Part shown: in pieces, positions 14,899-29,431 of the stretch
Layout of the letters: every line of letters starts with the position of its first letter
Numbering within the stretch: the first letter of the stretch is position 1
Assembly (NCBI GenBank): GCA_054601695.1
Contig: BAAHQB010000013.1
Coordinates: forward strand, 1,240,001-1,304,000
Source: Amorphochlora amoebiformis
Lineage: Eukaryota; Cercozoa; Chlorarachniophyceae
DNA length: 64,000 bases
Direction: 5' to 3'
Program-made: the position numbers and the translations under genes
The notes under the pieces: generated by a model
The model's database searches: none
What the model was told of the DNA's origin: nothing
Seen by the model: the letters and a program-made list of their open reading frames with translations, nothing else

Positions 14899-14931
<33 letters not shown>

Positions 14932-15005
14932 GTGTGCGTATATATATATATATATATGTATATGTATATTATATGTATGTACATACATGTTTATATTAAT
15001 ATGTG

Positions 15006-15039
<34 letters not shown>

Positions 15040-15049
15040 ATTATATATG

Positions 15050-15089
<40 letters not shown>

Positions 15090-15090
15090 G

Positions 15091-15128
<38 letters not shown>

Positions 15129-15269
15129 ATATACCCATAGGAACCCACATGGTGATGAGACGCCTAGAACCCCCCCCCAGATAAACCCTGTCGATATGCA
15201 CTCCTGTATATTCGCCCTTGCCTACCGAACGGAGCCACTTGTATCTATATACATGTATACATATATATG

Positions 15270-15339
<70 letters not shown>

Positions 15340-15601
15340 TGTGTGTGTATGAAAATATGTACATATAGACGTAAATCAAAAAAATGTATAATATATATAG
15401 ATTTACACATATATATATATGTATAATATATATATATATATATATATATACTATTTTAAGGAATGTATAGGTTACATATACACACACACACATATATACA
15501 TATATATATATATTTATAAATAAATAAATATTTGTACGTATATATTATATATTTATAAATAAATAAATATTTATACGTATATATATATACCCCCAATATA
15601 T

Positions 15602-15664
<63 letters not shown>

Positions 15665-15851
15665 AATGACCTTGTGGTAACCACTCCTTCCTGAAAAAAA
15701 CTCTCAAAGAATTTAACGATCCTAGGATGCTCAAGGAGTCTAGTATAATATGTTACATATACATACATTATATACATAGTTTTTTACATATTATATTTCT
15801 ATGTGTATATATTTGTGTACATATTAATGTACAGTTTAGATATAATATATC

Positions 15852-15889
<38 letters not shown>

Positions 15890-16156
15890 AAACTTACAGT
15901 TGGCCAAAATTTACATCCGCAAGCCGAGGTTAGGGTTAGGGTTAGGATTAGGGCTAGTTGTAGGGTTAGGGTTAGGGTTATGGTTACGGTTAGGGTTCGG
16001 GTTAGGGTTAGGGTTAAAGTTAGGTGAGCGTTATCCTGATAGGGTTGGGCTAGGATTAGCGTTAACAGACTCTAAAACTTTGGGATGCGAAGCGATATCT
16101 TGGCGGTCTAGGTATATATGTATTATATATCTAAAAAATATATATTTATGTATTCT

Positions 16157-16200
<44 letters not shown>

Positions 16201-16352
16201 TATAATATACATATACGCATATATATATATATATATATATATTTATAAATATATATATATATATATATGTGTGTGTGCATATACACCTAAATGCAATCTA
16301 GAATATAACTAATATATGTAAATACATAACACTTCGTACATATATATGTATG

Positions 16353-16386
<34 letters not shown>

Positions 16387-16754
16387 TATCACACATATAT
16401 GTTCATACACACATACACACATACACACACACACGTACCATACATATATAAAGACATGCGTGTAGATATACTCGTACATACATAATACTGCAGAGATATC
16501 TACACACATGCATACATGATACCTACATAAATGAAAACATGATACATACATACATGCGAACATGTATACAAGATACTATACCTAACAAGCGAAGACTTGG
16601 AGTCTTATGAATGAGGACCTCCAAAGGGCGATACTCATCACTTACCCTTCGGATCGCATCAGATGGAATTCTTGCAAGCTATGAGGATATATGTATATAT
16701 ACACACACACACACATATATATATATATATGTATATATATTGTGTGAGTGTGTG

Positions 16755-16817
<63 letters not shown>

Positions 16818-16889
16818 CATAATGCATAATATATATGTGTATATATGTATATTATATATTGTATGTTACATGTACAATGCATATACCTA

Positions 16890-16928
<39 letters not shown>

Positions 16929-16986
16929 AAATATATTATATATACATATATATATATGTATATAAACATATATATATATATACATG

Positions 16987-17021
<35 letters not shown>

Positions 17022-17075
17022 TATATATATACATACATATATATATATATATGTATATAATGTAATATAGATTAC

Positions 17076-17152
<77 letters not shown>

Positions 17153-17160
17153 GATATATA

Positions 17161-17191
<31 letters not shown>

Positions 17192-17554
17192 GCATATACA
17201 TAATATTTTTGTACATACATATGTATGTACATGTAATATATGCATATAAAATCAAATATAATGTAGTCTTAGGTAACTTCTAAGATGGTCCGTCGAGTCT
17301 CCAAAACCTTCTTTCTGGGGAGGAATCCTTTAACATATGTGCTTAAACTTTTTGTTTCCATGTAGAAATATGCATATATATATATATATATATAGATATG
17401 TGTATATATATATATGTATGTGTGTGTATGTTGTGTATATATATATATATATGTGTGTGTATGTGTGTATATAAACCTATATATGTATGAATATATATGT
17501 ATGTATATATATACTTACATGCAATATTTCTATATATATATATATATATGTATG

Positions 17555-17629
<75 letters not shown>

Positions 17630-17698
17630 GTATATATATATACATATTTACATAATATATATATGTACATATATATATATATATTATATATAAATATC

Positions 17699-17752
<54 letters not shown>

Positions 17753-17859
17753 CATGTGTGTGTGTATAAATATATATATGATGTACCTCTCAAGAACAGG
17801 TATCCGTCTCGCTCCATTCGCCGCCGTATGGCGCTCATATCTCTGGAAATCATTGTCAT
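10870..17859 (-). CDS. Phytanoyl-CoA dioxygenase (PhyH) family protein
   Basis: Fe(II)/2-oxoglutarate-dependent dioxygenase of the PhyH family; substrate unknown. Exons, all phase-consistent: 17859-17787, 17327-17278, 16678-16582, 16107-16071, 15739-15671, 15244-15135, 14668-14605, 12838-12818, 11189-11158, 11102-10870. They total about 261 residues, near the usual 250-300. In order they read [86 protein letters not shown], then [20 protein letters not shown]. The iron ligands are visible: His-x-Asp in TGVHID and the distal His in ESVHMSTSN. The Arg of CDTRWQ is the likely 2-oxoglutarate anchor. The 21-base exon at 12838-12818 is the least certain and could extend to about 12753 with other neighbours. 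The start at 17859 was chosen as the first in-frame Met before the conserved ERDGYLF. Introns hold most of the window's telomere-like repeats. Confidence 0.88.
11486..12265 (+). repeat. Compound telomere-like array (TTAGGG / TGTCGGG)
   Basis: About 780 bases of degenerate GGGTTAGGGTTAGGGTGTCG units, with variants such as TTACGG, TTAGCG and GTGTAGGG. The array is flanked on both sides by TA and CA tracts. It lies in the dioxygenase intron between exons 12838-12818 and 11189-11158. On the sense strand of that gene it reads CCCTAA and CCGACA. Confidence 0.97.
12300..12745. repeat. Duplicated intronic segment with ACACATGTACAA words
   Basis: The stretch ACACATGTACAA followed by CGCATATACA and ATAGAA occurs three times (about 12411-12450, 12563-12602, 12633-12672), each followed by TA or TACATA microsatellite. 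It marks a local segmental repeat of roughly 70-150 bases next to the telomere-like array, inside a dioxygenase intron. Confidence 0.7.
12978..13075 (+). repeat. Second telomere-like block
   Basis: About 98 bases of TGTCGGGTTAGGGTTAGG-type units, the same compound unit as the large array 700 bases to the left. It is in the intron between dioxygenase exons 14668-14605 and 12838-12818. Confidence 0.95.
15926..16060 (+). repeat. Third telomere-like block
   Basis: Degenerate GGTTAGGGTTAGGATTAGGG units with TTATGG and TTACGG variants. It is in the dioxygenase intron between exons 16107-16071 and 15739-15671. It lacks the TGTCGGG spacer of the larger arrays. Confidence 0.9.
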
Positions 17860-19269
17860 ATGTTTTAAAACCTCCAAAACCCCCTTCCAACCAGAAATTG
17901 CGGAAAATATTCCAAAGGAAAACACAGAAATCACATTTATGTGCGTTCAGGCCATGCAAATAGCCGTGAGGGCACCAGTGATATGGGCTTGAAAATATGT
18001 GCAGAGGATTCGAAATCAGACACTGTTCACGTAATCTTATACGGGAGACGATGGGTGAGAGAGCAAACATACAGGCCAAAAGTATGTGTACGTTGGTCCT
18101 AAAAAAGGAAAATATTTATTAATTTCTCACGGACTACCCGAGAATATGACTGGAGTCTTGCATACGCCCCACTTTCTCGGACCCACTGCCGCATGTCACC
18201 CGACGCTTTCGACACCGCGCCTCCGAATGCATCGGGTTTGAACCTGGCACGTGTCAGGGCTCCGGGAAAGATGTAGCCACGTGTCGGGATTTTCCGCTGG
18301 CCGGTGATCGTGCTAATCGTGATACATTGCGCAGGCCGTGCGGCGCATTTCGCGAGCACTGCATCTGGCGTATTCTTAGGCACCGTTATGATCGTGATCG
18401 GTCCTCAATTGTGAATTTTATATCGGATGGTCCGCAGCCGGGCCATGAGAATCTAAATTGAACTTAGGCTTAGTAACACTGGCACGTATCTACCATATAC
18501 AAGATACTGCACTATTAGCTAGTAGAAAAATAATAATATAATCTTCATCAATGACTATGCATAGATATGTCGGGTTTATACTTCAACTTCGTAGCGGGTT
18601 TGTAGTAAACTTTGCACAAACTCTAGTAACTTCGCAGCCCAGCACTAGCCTACTCTAGTACTATATGTATCACTAGACTGGTACTATATGATGCACCGTG
18701 AGTCCATGACCACTAGTATCTAGATTCTAGACTAGTCTAGAGTATCACGACTACGCACATGATCTAGATGATAAGTTTATTTAGTATCAGTAGTATTAGA
18801 GAACTAAATAGTATCTACAAGTAGCCTTAAATTTGAGTAATTCAAGCCTTATTAGTACTAATAGTAGTAGTAGCAGCCACGAGGGCCAGGGTTTTACCGG
18901 TTCACCGAGAAGTAATTCTAGCAATAATTCAGCTGCTAGCGTTGGCGCGCAGCGCGCGCGTTACGTTCGCCTTAAATGATTAGATCATCCCTGAGCATAT
19001 CGATACATCTAGGCATCTCTAATCTAGTCCATCAGAAGAGATTAGCCGTTGTTATCAAAGTATTTACTATTTAGTGTGCCTATACTCAATCGCTGTCCCG
19101 TTCTTGCCTGAGAAGTGATGTCGAGAAGCCTAGAAGCATAATCTGATAATATCCAGAATTTCCTTGAGTGGTAGGCCACGATAAAACGTAAATTGACATT
19201 AAGTGGTAAGTTCCGGCCCGAGCCCGGCTCGCTAGAAACAAGAAGCCGCGCCTGGACTAGTTTCGAGAG
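17860..19269. other. Intergenic region upstream of the dioxygenase gene
   Basis: 1.4 kb between two minus-strand genes, with no (TA)n. Bases 17860-18400 are GC-balanced and contain two CACGTGTC words (18248-18255 and 18278-18285), plausible promoter elements of the dioxygenase gene. Bases 18460-19260 are rich in CTAG, TAGTA and CTAGAT words, with a GC-rich palindromic patch (GCGCGCAGCGCGCGCG) near 18945-18960. No supported gene. Confidence 0.6.
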
Positions 19270-19826
19270 CTAATCCTCATCGAGATCGTCGAGGTTCCCA
19301 TATCCATAGTCCACAACGATATCCTCCTTTGGAGGTGCGTCGATATCATCGTATTTTACAAGCTGACGTTTCTCCCTGCGAGGTGGCAATGGAGAATCTC
19401 TCCTATCCCTATCCTTCCTCGAACTCCTAGGCGGGGACGGCGAGAATCTACGGGGGGACGACCTCTGGCGGTAGCCGCTGTCGCGGTCGCGGTCGCGGTC
19501 GCGGTCACGGTCGCGATCACGGTCGCGGTCACGGTCGCGGTCACGGTCGCGGTCTCGATCGTGGCGATCGCGGTCGCGGTCTCGGTCTCGGTCTCGGTCG
19601 CGGTCTCGGTCTCGGTCACGGTCTCGGTCACGACCACGGTCGCCGTCTCGGTCACGACCACGGTCACCTCGGTCGCGGTCGCGTCTTAAGTAATCTTTAT
19701 CACGATCACGCTTGTGGTAGTCATCTCTATCCCGATCGCGATCGCGATCTCGATCCCGACGTGGTGGGTCCCTGATGTTATGCAAATATATGTACATATA
19801 AATAAATACATATAAGGAAATATAAC

Positions 19827-19891
<65 letters not shown>

Positions 19892-19999
19892 CATATATAT
19901 ATATATGTGTGTGTGTATACATATACATACATATATAAATTTATATACATATATATGTGTGTATATATGTGTATATATACATATATACATATATATAAT

Positions 20000-20045
<46 letters not shown>

Positions 20046-20061
20046 AATATATATATTTTTA

Positions 20062-20117
<56 letters not shown>

Positions 20118-20313
20118 GAGATACTTTATGATGTAAATGTAAAGTGTGAAAATAAGTTATATGAATATACATATGTATTTTTATAAATGCGATTCAAATT
20201 CATATTTGGCTACATCTGTGTATATACATACATACATACATACATACATGTGTTATATCTATACATGTAAATATATATATATATATATATACACGCATAT
20301 ATATATATACATG

Positions 20314-20347
<34 letters not shown>

Positions 20348-20414
20348 ACATATATGTATATATTATATATAATACGTATTATATATCTATATATATTTTA
20401 CATATATTATATAT

Positions 20415-20458
<44 letters not shown>

Positions 20459-21016
20459 TCTTCGCACTAAGATGTAAACCTTTGGGTCGGCGGGCGGCGT
20501 CCTCGTTCGCGTTTTCCTCTCTCACTTCGATGCGAGACAGGCTGTGGGATTCCAACAAGTTTAAACGGGTCAGCCAGGTAGTTTGTCTTGGACAGCTCTT
20601 CTTGCGCCTTTAGCATAGCCTAGAAACAGATATAAACTCAGCGTAAAGACATAAGGATTTCGGCTTATTCTAGAAAATGAATATGCATGCAGGAAAAGGG
20701 ATAGAAGAAGCTTAGGAAAAACGACAGAGGTACCTTTTCAAGGTTTGGCCTGTGCTTTAATTTGATATGCTTGTGCACGAAGTGAGCTCCACGGAATAAT
20801 TTTGTGCATAACGCACACCTGTGTATATAATGGTTCGACACCTTCTTTGTGTACGTGCGAAAGGCGTGTTGGGTTACCTAAACTTATTTGGATCCTTCAG
20901 GGGGATTGTTTTCGACTCGAGGAAGGACGTCTCGGAACGGGAAACCAGATTCTCTGCATTTTCAGCTGATTGTTCCGTATTAATTGCTCCTCTGATCCCT
21001 ACAGCACATTCACACG

Positions 21017-21065
<49 letters not shown>

Positions 21066-21660
21066 TTTTTCTATATATTTTATACATATCTACATATATA
21101 TTATACATATATATATATATATATATGTGTGTGTGTATATATATATACATACAGAAATAAATTTACACGGGTACAAATTTATATGCACTATAGAGGAGAG
21201 GACAAGATGGGGAGATTTCGCGAGAGAGGGAAGGGTGGAGAGACTCTTAATCAGATCCTAATTACAGTTATCAGTAGGAAAGAGTGGGTCGGGCGACTTA
21301 CGTTTCCGTAAATCCTCATAGAACTTCTTAGCGTCCTTAACATCTTCCCCGGTGCGAGAGAATTTCTGATAATAGTTCCTTGTCACTACAGATGGGGCAA
21401 ATTGATATTTGATGTGTAAATCGAATCACATATAAGGTATGTGGTGATATGGTGACGAGTTAGGGGGTGCTCTATCTCTATGTTTGCTTAGTTCCACGAA
21501 AGATACAGGCGATATTTTACCTCTCCTACGGTATGAAGAAGGTCGGCAGCTGAGAAGAAGCCTTGGCCCGTGTAAAACGAAAACAAATGAACCTCACGGA
21601 GGTATTCCACTACCATATTCAGACGCTTGCAATTCTAGTAGAAAGTAAGAAAATTATGCT

Positions 21661-21711
<51 letters not shown>

Positions 21712-21810
21712 TATATACATAAAACAATGCATTATATATGTATGTATATCTATATATATATATATATATATTATATGTATACATATGTATATATATATAT
21801 ATGTATATTT

Positions 21811-21847
<37 letters not shown>

Positions 21848-21860
21848 TATATAAATATAC

Positions 21861-21905
<45 letters not shown>

Positions 21906-22111
21906 AGGAACGTAGATTCGATTAATGTGCATATGAAAATGTGCGAATATGCAGATGTGCACCTTCTATATTTGTATGTACAAAATTTCAGATTCTATAT
22001 ATCTCTCTCCGTCTACATGCACATATATGAATATATAATATATAATATACATATATATATTATATATTATACAATATATTGTATTTATACGTACACACTC
22101 ACATACATATT

Positions 22112-22153
<42 letters not shown>

Positions 22154-22207
22154 GTATTATATATCTTGTATATTAAATATGTACACATTGTGTAAATACA
22201 TATTCAC

Positions 22208-22267
<60 letters not shown>

Positions 22268-22270
22268 ATA

Positions 22271-22369
<99 letters not shown>

Positions 22370-22423
22370 ACACATATACATACACACGTATTATATGTCT
22401 GTGTCTATATAGATATACATATG

Positions 22424-22454
<31 letters not shown>

Positions 22455-23110
22455 AGTAATATAATATTTATATTTATATGACAGAGGAAGTGACAATAAG
22501 AAAGATTAAGACAAGATAGAGAAAGGGAGAGAGAGATACAGAAAAACTAGATAGAGAGAAGTACAAAAAGGAGATAGATGGAGTAGACGGGGATAGAGGG
22601 GGAAACACGGAGAAATAGAGGCGGAAAGACACGGGCTTGCGATATTTGTAGACGTACCGGCAAGTCTTGATCTTGATCCTTAACCTTCTCGACTATAAAC
22701 GACTCTTCGATCCCCACTCGTTTATCCAGGGCCTCGGTGAGCTGAGAATATTCGTGTCAGAGGTTTATCCCAATCAAAAATCCCAATATCCATTGAAGCC
22801 CCAACCGCTAAACTATGCGAAGAACCTCGATGGATAGCTTAAGATCTGACTCCACGTTTTCAGATTCCAGAGTGAACTTAGGGACTTCGAGATCAACAGG
22901 ATTGGTGGCGGGGAATAGGCGTAAATTGTAATTTCCGACTGGCCACTTATGGAGTTTCTTGAGGGCACCCTCACAGTGCTCCTCGGATGAGTACTTAGCC
23001 CAGCCTGCTCTCGAGTAATCTCTACTTTTTTCGTCGGGGCGGAACATAGTCAAGGAGAGGAATCCTTCTGAAGACTGGGTGTAAATATAGTTGTGGATAT
23101 ATATTATTAT

Positions 23111-23151
<41 letters not shown>

Positions 23152-23204
23152 TATACTAAATATGTCTTCATACATATACATATATATATATATCATTAAA
23201 TTTG

Positions 23205-23274
<70 letters not shown>

Positions 23275-23427
23275 TTATAAATATATATAATTATAGTGTA
23301 CGTGAATGTATTATACATTATCTCACTATCTTTGTAATATGTATAACACATTCACGTAGATATATATTACATATATATATATATGTGTATATATATATAT
23401 ATATATACATACACTAAATATATATTT

Positions 23428-23472
<45 letters not shown>

Positions 23473-23507
23473 TATGTGTGTGTGTGTGTTGTGTGTGCGT
23501 ATACATA

Positions 23508-23549
<42 letters not shown>

Positions 23550-24677
23550 AATATGTGTATGTTGGGAGACAGTTCTGGCTGGGTATTACCGAAAATGCTT
23601 TCTCAAGGTCAGCTTTTGCACAAGATACCGGCACAAATTTAACAATTAGACAATTATTGTAGAACTTAGCCGCGGAGTCTTGAGGTTTCGCTGATTTCTG
23701 CTCAGAATCCATGCTTATCTTGAAGTTAGGTATGTCCGGAGTAGCTTGGCAACGGGACTCGAAGGTCTTGTATCGACTAAGGGCCTGATAAATTTCATTT
23801 CAAGGGGCAATCGAAAATCGAGCTGTAAAAATCCATACCGTTTCCTTATAGTCGTTTTGCAGGTGAGCTAGCCTCGTCGGAAGGTAGAGATCTTGAAACC
23901 ACTCCTCCTCGAAATGTTCACTGAAGAACCTGAGTGAGAAACCCAAATTCACAAGAATAATAAGTTCCAGGGACTCTAGAAGCATCAATAAGCACAGTCT
24001 CACCTTAACTCCCATTTCTGGGTGTACTCCCGCTTATAAACATTATAGTTTTCCACGGCTTTCTCTGGTGAGATACTATCGTCTTCCTGAAGCATCAGGT
24101 ACTCCCTGTAGGAGAGCATGGGCCCTTCAAAATTGTTCAGCCTTTTCTTAGATGGAGCTGAAGATCCGTTCCAAGAGCCCTCGCCCGAGCCACGATCCGT
24201 ATTCCTGCGCTGCTGGCCACCCTTCCGTGAGTCCTCATATCTCCGTCGCTTGTAGGGCGGAGGGCTTGTGCTGGCGCTTCGCCGAGCCCGCTGAGAGCTT
24301 CCACGTCGTCCACGGCTATGACTGCGACTCTTCGAAGCACCACGCCTGCCTCTACGTTTCTGAGGATCCCCCTTAGATCTTCGTCCTCGGCGGAAATCGT
24401 CGTCCTCGCTCTCCGAAGAGCTGTCGCGGATGTTCTTGGGCACCGCACGACCAAATTCATCGTAGTAAACCTCTTCTTCGTTATTATCTGGAGCTGTAGA
24501 TTTCTTGTCGACTGCTTCGGAGGGATCAGCGCCCTGACCGTCCGTCTTGCTCTCTCCGTCCACGGCACGGAGCTTTTTCTCGCGGGTTGGATTCTCCACC
24601 ACGTCCTCCTCGCGGGATCGTTTTCTGCTATCCGTGGCCTCTATATCTTCCTTAACCTCTGGTGTTCTCGTACTCAT
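19270..24677 (-). CDS. SRRT: SERRATE/ARS2 RNA effector
   Basis: Nuclear scaffold that links the cap-binding complex to pri-miRNA processing, 3' end formation and RNA turnover. Eleven exons join in phase into 776 residues: 24677-24004, 23929-23839, 23784-23590, 23074-22814, 22741-22658, 21634-21521, 21365-21302, 20998-20878, 20818-20734, 20619-20480, 19771-19270. Order of parts: a charged Ser/Arg-rich N-terminus; the ARS2 N-terminal block ([13 protein letters not shown], then [17 protein letters not shown]); a divergent RRM-like part ([12 protein letters not shown], later [20 protein letters not shown]); the helical core ([20 protein letters not shown]); a C2H2 zinc finger (CALCTKLF then [10 protein letters not shown]); and [20 protein letters not shown]. 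The tail has about 100 residues of Arg-Asp repeats and an acidic end. The start used is the ATG at 24677. It is divergent from the RD-protein gene. Introns carry (TA)n, and one (22497-22640) is purine-rich on the plus strand. Confidence 0.94.
19485..19760 (-). repeat. Arg-Asp codon repeat in ARS2 tail
   Basis: Near-perfect hexanucleotide repeat CGCGAC/CGAGAC (plus strand GTCGCG/GTCTCG) encoding (RD)n in the last ARS2 exon. It is interrupted by a few Gly, His, Tyr and Lys codons. Likely disordered RNA-contacting tail, as in other RD and SR proteins. Confidence 0.95.
19800..23560 (-). repeat. Intronic (TA)n blocks of the ARS2 gene
   Basis: Main blocks are 19830-20130, 20265-20460, 21030-21140, 21660-21905, 22020-22460 (including about 145 bases of almost pure TA at 22216-22361) and 23095-23560. 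The 22216-22361 run is among the longest in the window. Confidence 0.9.
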
Positions 24678-24840
24678 CACCGATCAAGAATATCAGGACA
24701 GGCCGCGCGGGAACTCGCACGAGCAGCGCCCTGGCCGCCACTGTATGTGCGTGTTGAGATCCGGGATTGGCAGGGATTCGCGGTTGGTAACGGGTCATTC
24801 TCTCTTGTGAACCCCAAGAGATTCAACGTGGATCTGTGAC
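24678..24840. promoter_or_regulatory. Divergent promoter region, ARS2 / RD zinc-ribbon gene
   Basis: 163 bases between the two start codons. GC-rich, with no TATA box, no CACGTG and no repeat. The two genes it serves both encode proteins with long Arg-Asp repeats, so co-expression is plausible but inferred. Confidence 0.5.
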
Positions 24841-27026
24841 ATGGAGACCCTCAGCTTGGAAGCATTTCAGGCCGAAGGAGCGGGTGCACTTGCATCTCAT
24901 CTTGCTGACATGTCCAATAGATCCAGAGACGAATTTTACAGCTCGAATTCAGCTCCTGCTCAATCAGGTATGCTCCAGATTGCCCAAGATACCTTTCTCA
25001 CACCGTGTATGCGCTATCGCAGACATCGTTGGGATGATACTGGCGCCTGATGGGTCCGGTGACGAAGATCGTACTTTCAAGGTTCCAAATAGAAGGGCGA
25101 AGGGAAACACGGCGTACATTAATCGCTTTTCTTTAAAATATCAGCCTGCTTCCGCGGAAATCCCACGTTCCCACCTGAAACCTCTCCCACTTCCTCCCCT
25201 ACCGTCTGAATCCCGATACTATCACGATGATCATGGCCGTGGTAGACAACACCATGATCACACACATAAACCTCACCAAAGATCGAAAATTGACCACGGT
25301 ATTCCCGAGGGTGAGCGAGGGAGAGAATGGGGAAGAGATGGGAGGAGAACAAGGGAAAGGGAAAGGCAACGTGAAAGGGAAGAAAAGTATGAACGAGATC
25401 TGGGACGGGAGGAATCCAGTCGCAGACTCGCTTATCGACGTGATACAGACCGATCACGAATGATGAAGCGGAGCAGACATTTTGGTAGATCAGATAGGAG
25501 GTCGGAAAGGAGGGAAGACCGATCGCAGGCCCCCAGACGAACTCTAGATCGCCGGGATATCAATGGGAAAGGACGTAATCATAGAGGACGCGAGTACACG
25601 GAACACGAGCAAAGGGAACGACAAAGGCAACGGGACCACAAAGAACGAGGATACAGGTGGCGTGAATATGAACAACCGTATCAACGCCAGCGGGAGAGGA
25701 GGGGTGGACGTGAGCAGCGGGATCGGCAGGACACATGTCAGCAGTCGGGACGTCAAAGTCGAGGTGAGCGAGAGCGTTCGTGGAACCAACAGCGGGAGAA
25801 GAATAACCAGCGCGAACGTAGGGGGGCTGGATCAAGTAGGTATGAACGTGAGCGTGAGTGGGATCGTGAGCGAGACCGAAATCGGGACCGTGGTCGAGAC
25901 CGTGAACATGACCATCGTCGCGATCGCGACGAGCGTGATGGTAATCGTCACCGTAATGGTCACCGTAATGGTCACCGTAATGGTCACCGTAATCGTGACC
26001 CCGACCGAGACCGCCGTGGACGTGATCGAGAACGTGACCTTAACCGTAACCGCGACCGTGACCATGACCGCGACCACCATGATCGCGACCGTGATCGTGA
26101 CCAGGACGGCGATCACGACGACAGACTAAAGTCTGGTAGCAAAGATCAGCTTTGTGTGACCGCAAGAGAAGATGGTAGCCCAGACGAGCGGTGGCATGAC
26201 GGCTCTAACGGGGGACAGGGCTTAGAATCTCGCGACCACAGTGCTGACCCCCAAAACAAGACGAGTTCCTCACAAATCAGTTCCCAAGAAACTCAAGCGC
26301 ACGATTCCTCCGTTAAGCGTGGCCATGCCTTCGATCCAGAAAATCGACGAGCTGAGGATTCCCATCGTCGCGATCGCGACGAGCGTGATGGTAATCGCCA
26401 CCGTAATGGTCACCGTAATGGTCACCGTAATCGTGACCCCGACCGAGACCGCCGTGGACGTGATCGAGAACGTGACCTTAACCGTAACCGCGACCGTGAC
26501 CATGACCGCGACCACCATGATCACGACCGTGATCGTGACCAGGACTGCGATCACGACGACAGACCAAATTCTGGTAGTAAAAATCGGCTTCGTGTGACCG
26601 CAAGAGAAGATGGTAGCCCAGACGAGCGGTGGCATGACGGCTCTAAAGGAGGACAGGACTTAGAATCTCGCGACCATAGTGCTGACGCCCAAAACAAGAC
26701 GAGTTCCTCACAAATCCGTCCCCAAGAAACTCAAGCGCACGCTTCTCCCGTTAAGCGTGGCCATGCTTTCGATTCAGAAAATCTACGAGCAGAGGATTCA
26801 AAGCAACCGAAGCCTCTATCGATATCCTGCGAATGTGGTTTTAGCATACCCTACACCGAAGGGTATAAATACGTGCAGTGCCCATCGTGTCTACTATTCA
26901 CTACAGTCGACAGTGATACGTATCTCATCCCCAACGCTTCCTCTCGAGAGATCGTTAGCTCATCTGAGCAATACGTTGAGCCAGGAATCTCTTCATCACA
27001 ACAGGTCCACAGCGGGCTGTCAGCCA

Positions 27027-27074
<48 letters not shown>

Positions 27075-27106
27075 TTTTATTTATATGTATAAATATACAT
27101 ACATAC

Positions 27107-27142
<36 letters not shown>

Positions 27143-27162
27143 TCGGGTATATACATTACATC

Positions 27163-27199
<37 letters not shown>

Positions 27200-27313
27200 A
27201 TATATATATGAATATATACATATATATATTTATATATAGTATAATTGTATGTGCTATGGTGTACATATACATCCTACGAAAATCATATTACAAGACATCC
27301 AAATTTCCTTCTA

Positions 27314-27362
<49 letters not shown>

Positions 27363-27551
27363 TATATTTTGTCCGCAGACGAAGGTTATCCCCAAAATCA
27401 CCCAACGAGAACGCTTTGTGGTTGACCAAGAGAATGATAAGGTAGTAGCAACAATATACGTTTTATATAATATATATATATATATATATTATTATTATTA
27501 TTATGTATAATGTATATATATATATATATATGGATACATAAAATATGTAAA

Positions 27552-27613
<62 letters not shown>

Positions 27614-27637
27614 ACATGTGTGTGTGTGTGTGATTAA

Positions 27638-27671
<34 letters not shown>

Positions 27672-27723
27672 AAATACTTCTGTAAATATATATAGCAAAA
27701 CGTGAGGTAGTACACATATACAT

Positions 27724-27788
<65 letters not shown>

Positions 27789-27817
27789 TATACCTATTTC
27801 TTTACACGTCCGATATA

Positions 27818-27857
<40 letters not shown>

Positions 27858-27873
27858 ACACATATATAAACAA

Positions 27874-27919
<46 letters not shown>

Positions 27920-27974
27920 GTACATTTATATACCACATAATATTTATTTATTTACATATATATATATACATATA

Positions 27975-28014
<40 letters not shown>

Positions 28015-28303
28015 TAATATAATATAATGTAATATACCAAGACCTCAAGCAGAAAGGTGAAGTAGTACGCTGCAATTTAGTTTCCACATTACCTCCCTCT
28101 CCTTTTGTCTTTTTATCTCACTCTCGCGCCTCTATTCCCTCTCTCCCTTACGTCCTCTACATAATATATATATATATATATTATATATATATCGTATCCT
28201 AAATATGCTTCTCTCTCCCTCTCTCTGTCTGTCTCTCTCTCTCGTATCTCCCTGGCGTAGCTCCGTCTCTCCTCGCTCTCTCTCTCTCTTTCTCTCTCTC
28301 TCT

Positions 28304-28346
<43 letters not shown>

Positions 28347-28815
28347 GTATTTATATAAATAAATATATATATATATATGTATTATATATATATATATATA
28401 TATATAATATATGTACATATATATATATATATCATAAAATATGTATATATATATATATATATTATCATATATAATATATATATATCCATATATATATATA
28501 TATATAATATATATATATATTATATATATATATATATATACCAACATACCTAATTCCAATCCCAACCTAAACTCATCACCAAACCCGACATCCAAACCCG
28601 ACAGACCTAATTCCAATCCTAACCTAAAACCAAACTAAGTTACACATTGTGTTTAATAATATTCATATATATATATATATATATAAATATATATATATAT
28701 ATGTATATATATAATATATATAATATATATAATATATATTGCGCACATAATATACACATTGTGTTTGCGCATTATGTGTGTATGTATATTTGCATAAATG
28801 TTATGTATGTCATAT

Positions 28816-28849
<34 letters not shown>

Positions 28850-29076
28850 AACATATACATAATACATATAAATGTCTGTTATAAGCACACACACATATAC
28901 ACACACATATATATATATATATATATATTTATTTATTATACATATGTGGATATATATATATATATATATATATGTATATGTATGTATGTATGTACATACA
29001 AATTTATATATATACACACATACACATTATATATACATAAATATAAATGTATATATTTCTGTATATATATATATAT

Positions 29077-29114
<38 letters not shown>

Positions 29115-29171
29115 TTACACTATGTAAATCTAATACCATAAAATTAATATCACATTCTGTATATATTTAAA

Positions 29172-29211
<40 letters not shown>

Positions 29212-29377
29212 TGCTATGTACTAATATCATAAAATTAATATCACACTCTGTATATATTTAAACCAATCTAGTCAAATCAGATAAGCATCTGTCATCATCT
29301 GGTACCAACCCAGGGAGGCTATCATGAACACATACATATATCTATATTTATCGTATTAAACTGTCTTTATATGGGTG

Positions 29378-29431
<54 letters not shown>

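Noticed and set aside
18099-18383. Minus-strand open frame of 94 codons upstream of the dioxygenase gene
   Set aside because: It starts at a non-ATG codon, shows no motif, and could not be joined in phase to the dioxygenase. It may just be GC-balanced promoter DNA.
19356-19667. Thr/Glu/Ala-repeat open frame
   Set aside because: Shifted frame of the (RD)n tail of ARS2.
25560-26635. Open frames rich in Thr-Val on both strands
   Set aside because: Out-of-frame and antisense readings of the Arg-Asp codon repeat in the RD protein exon.
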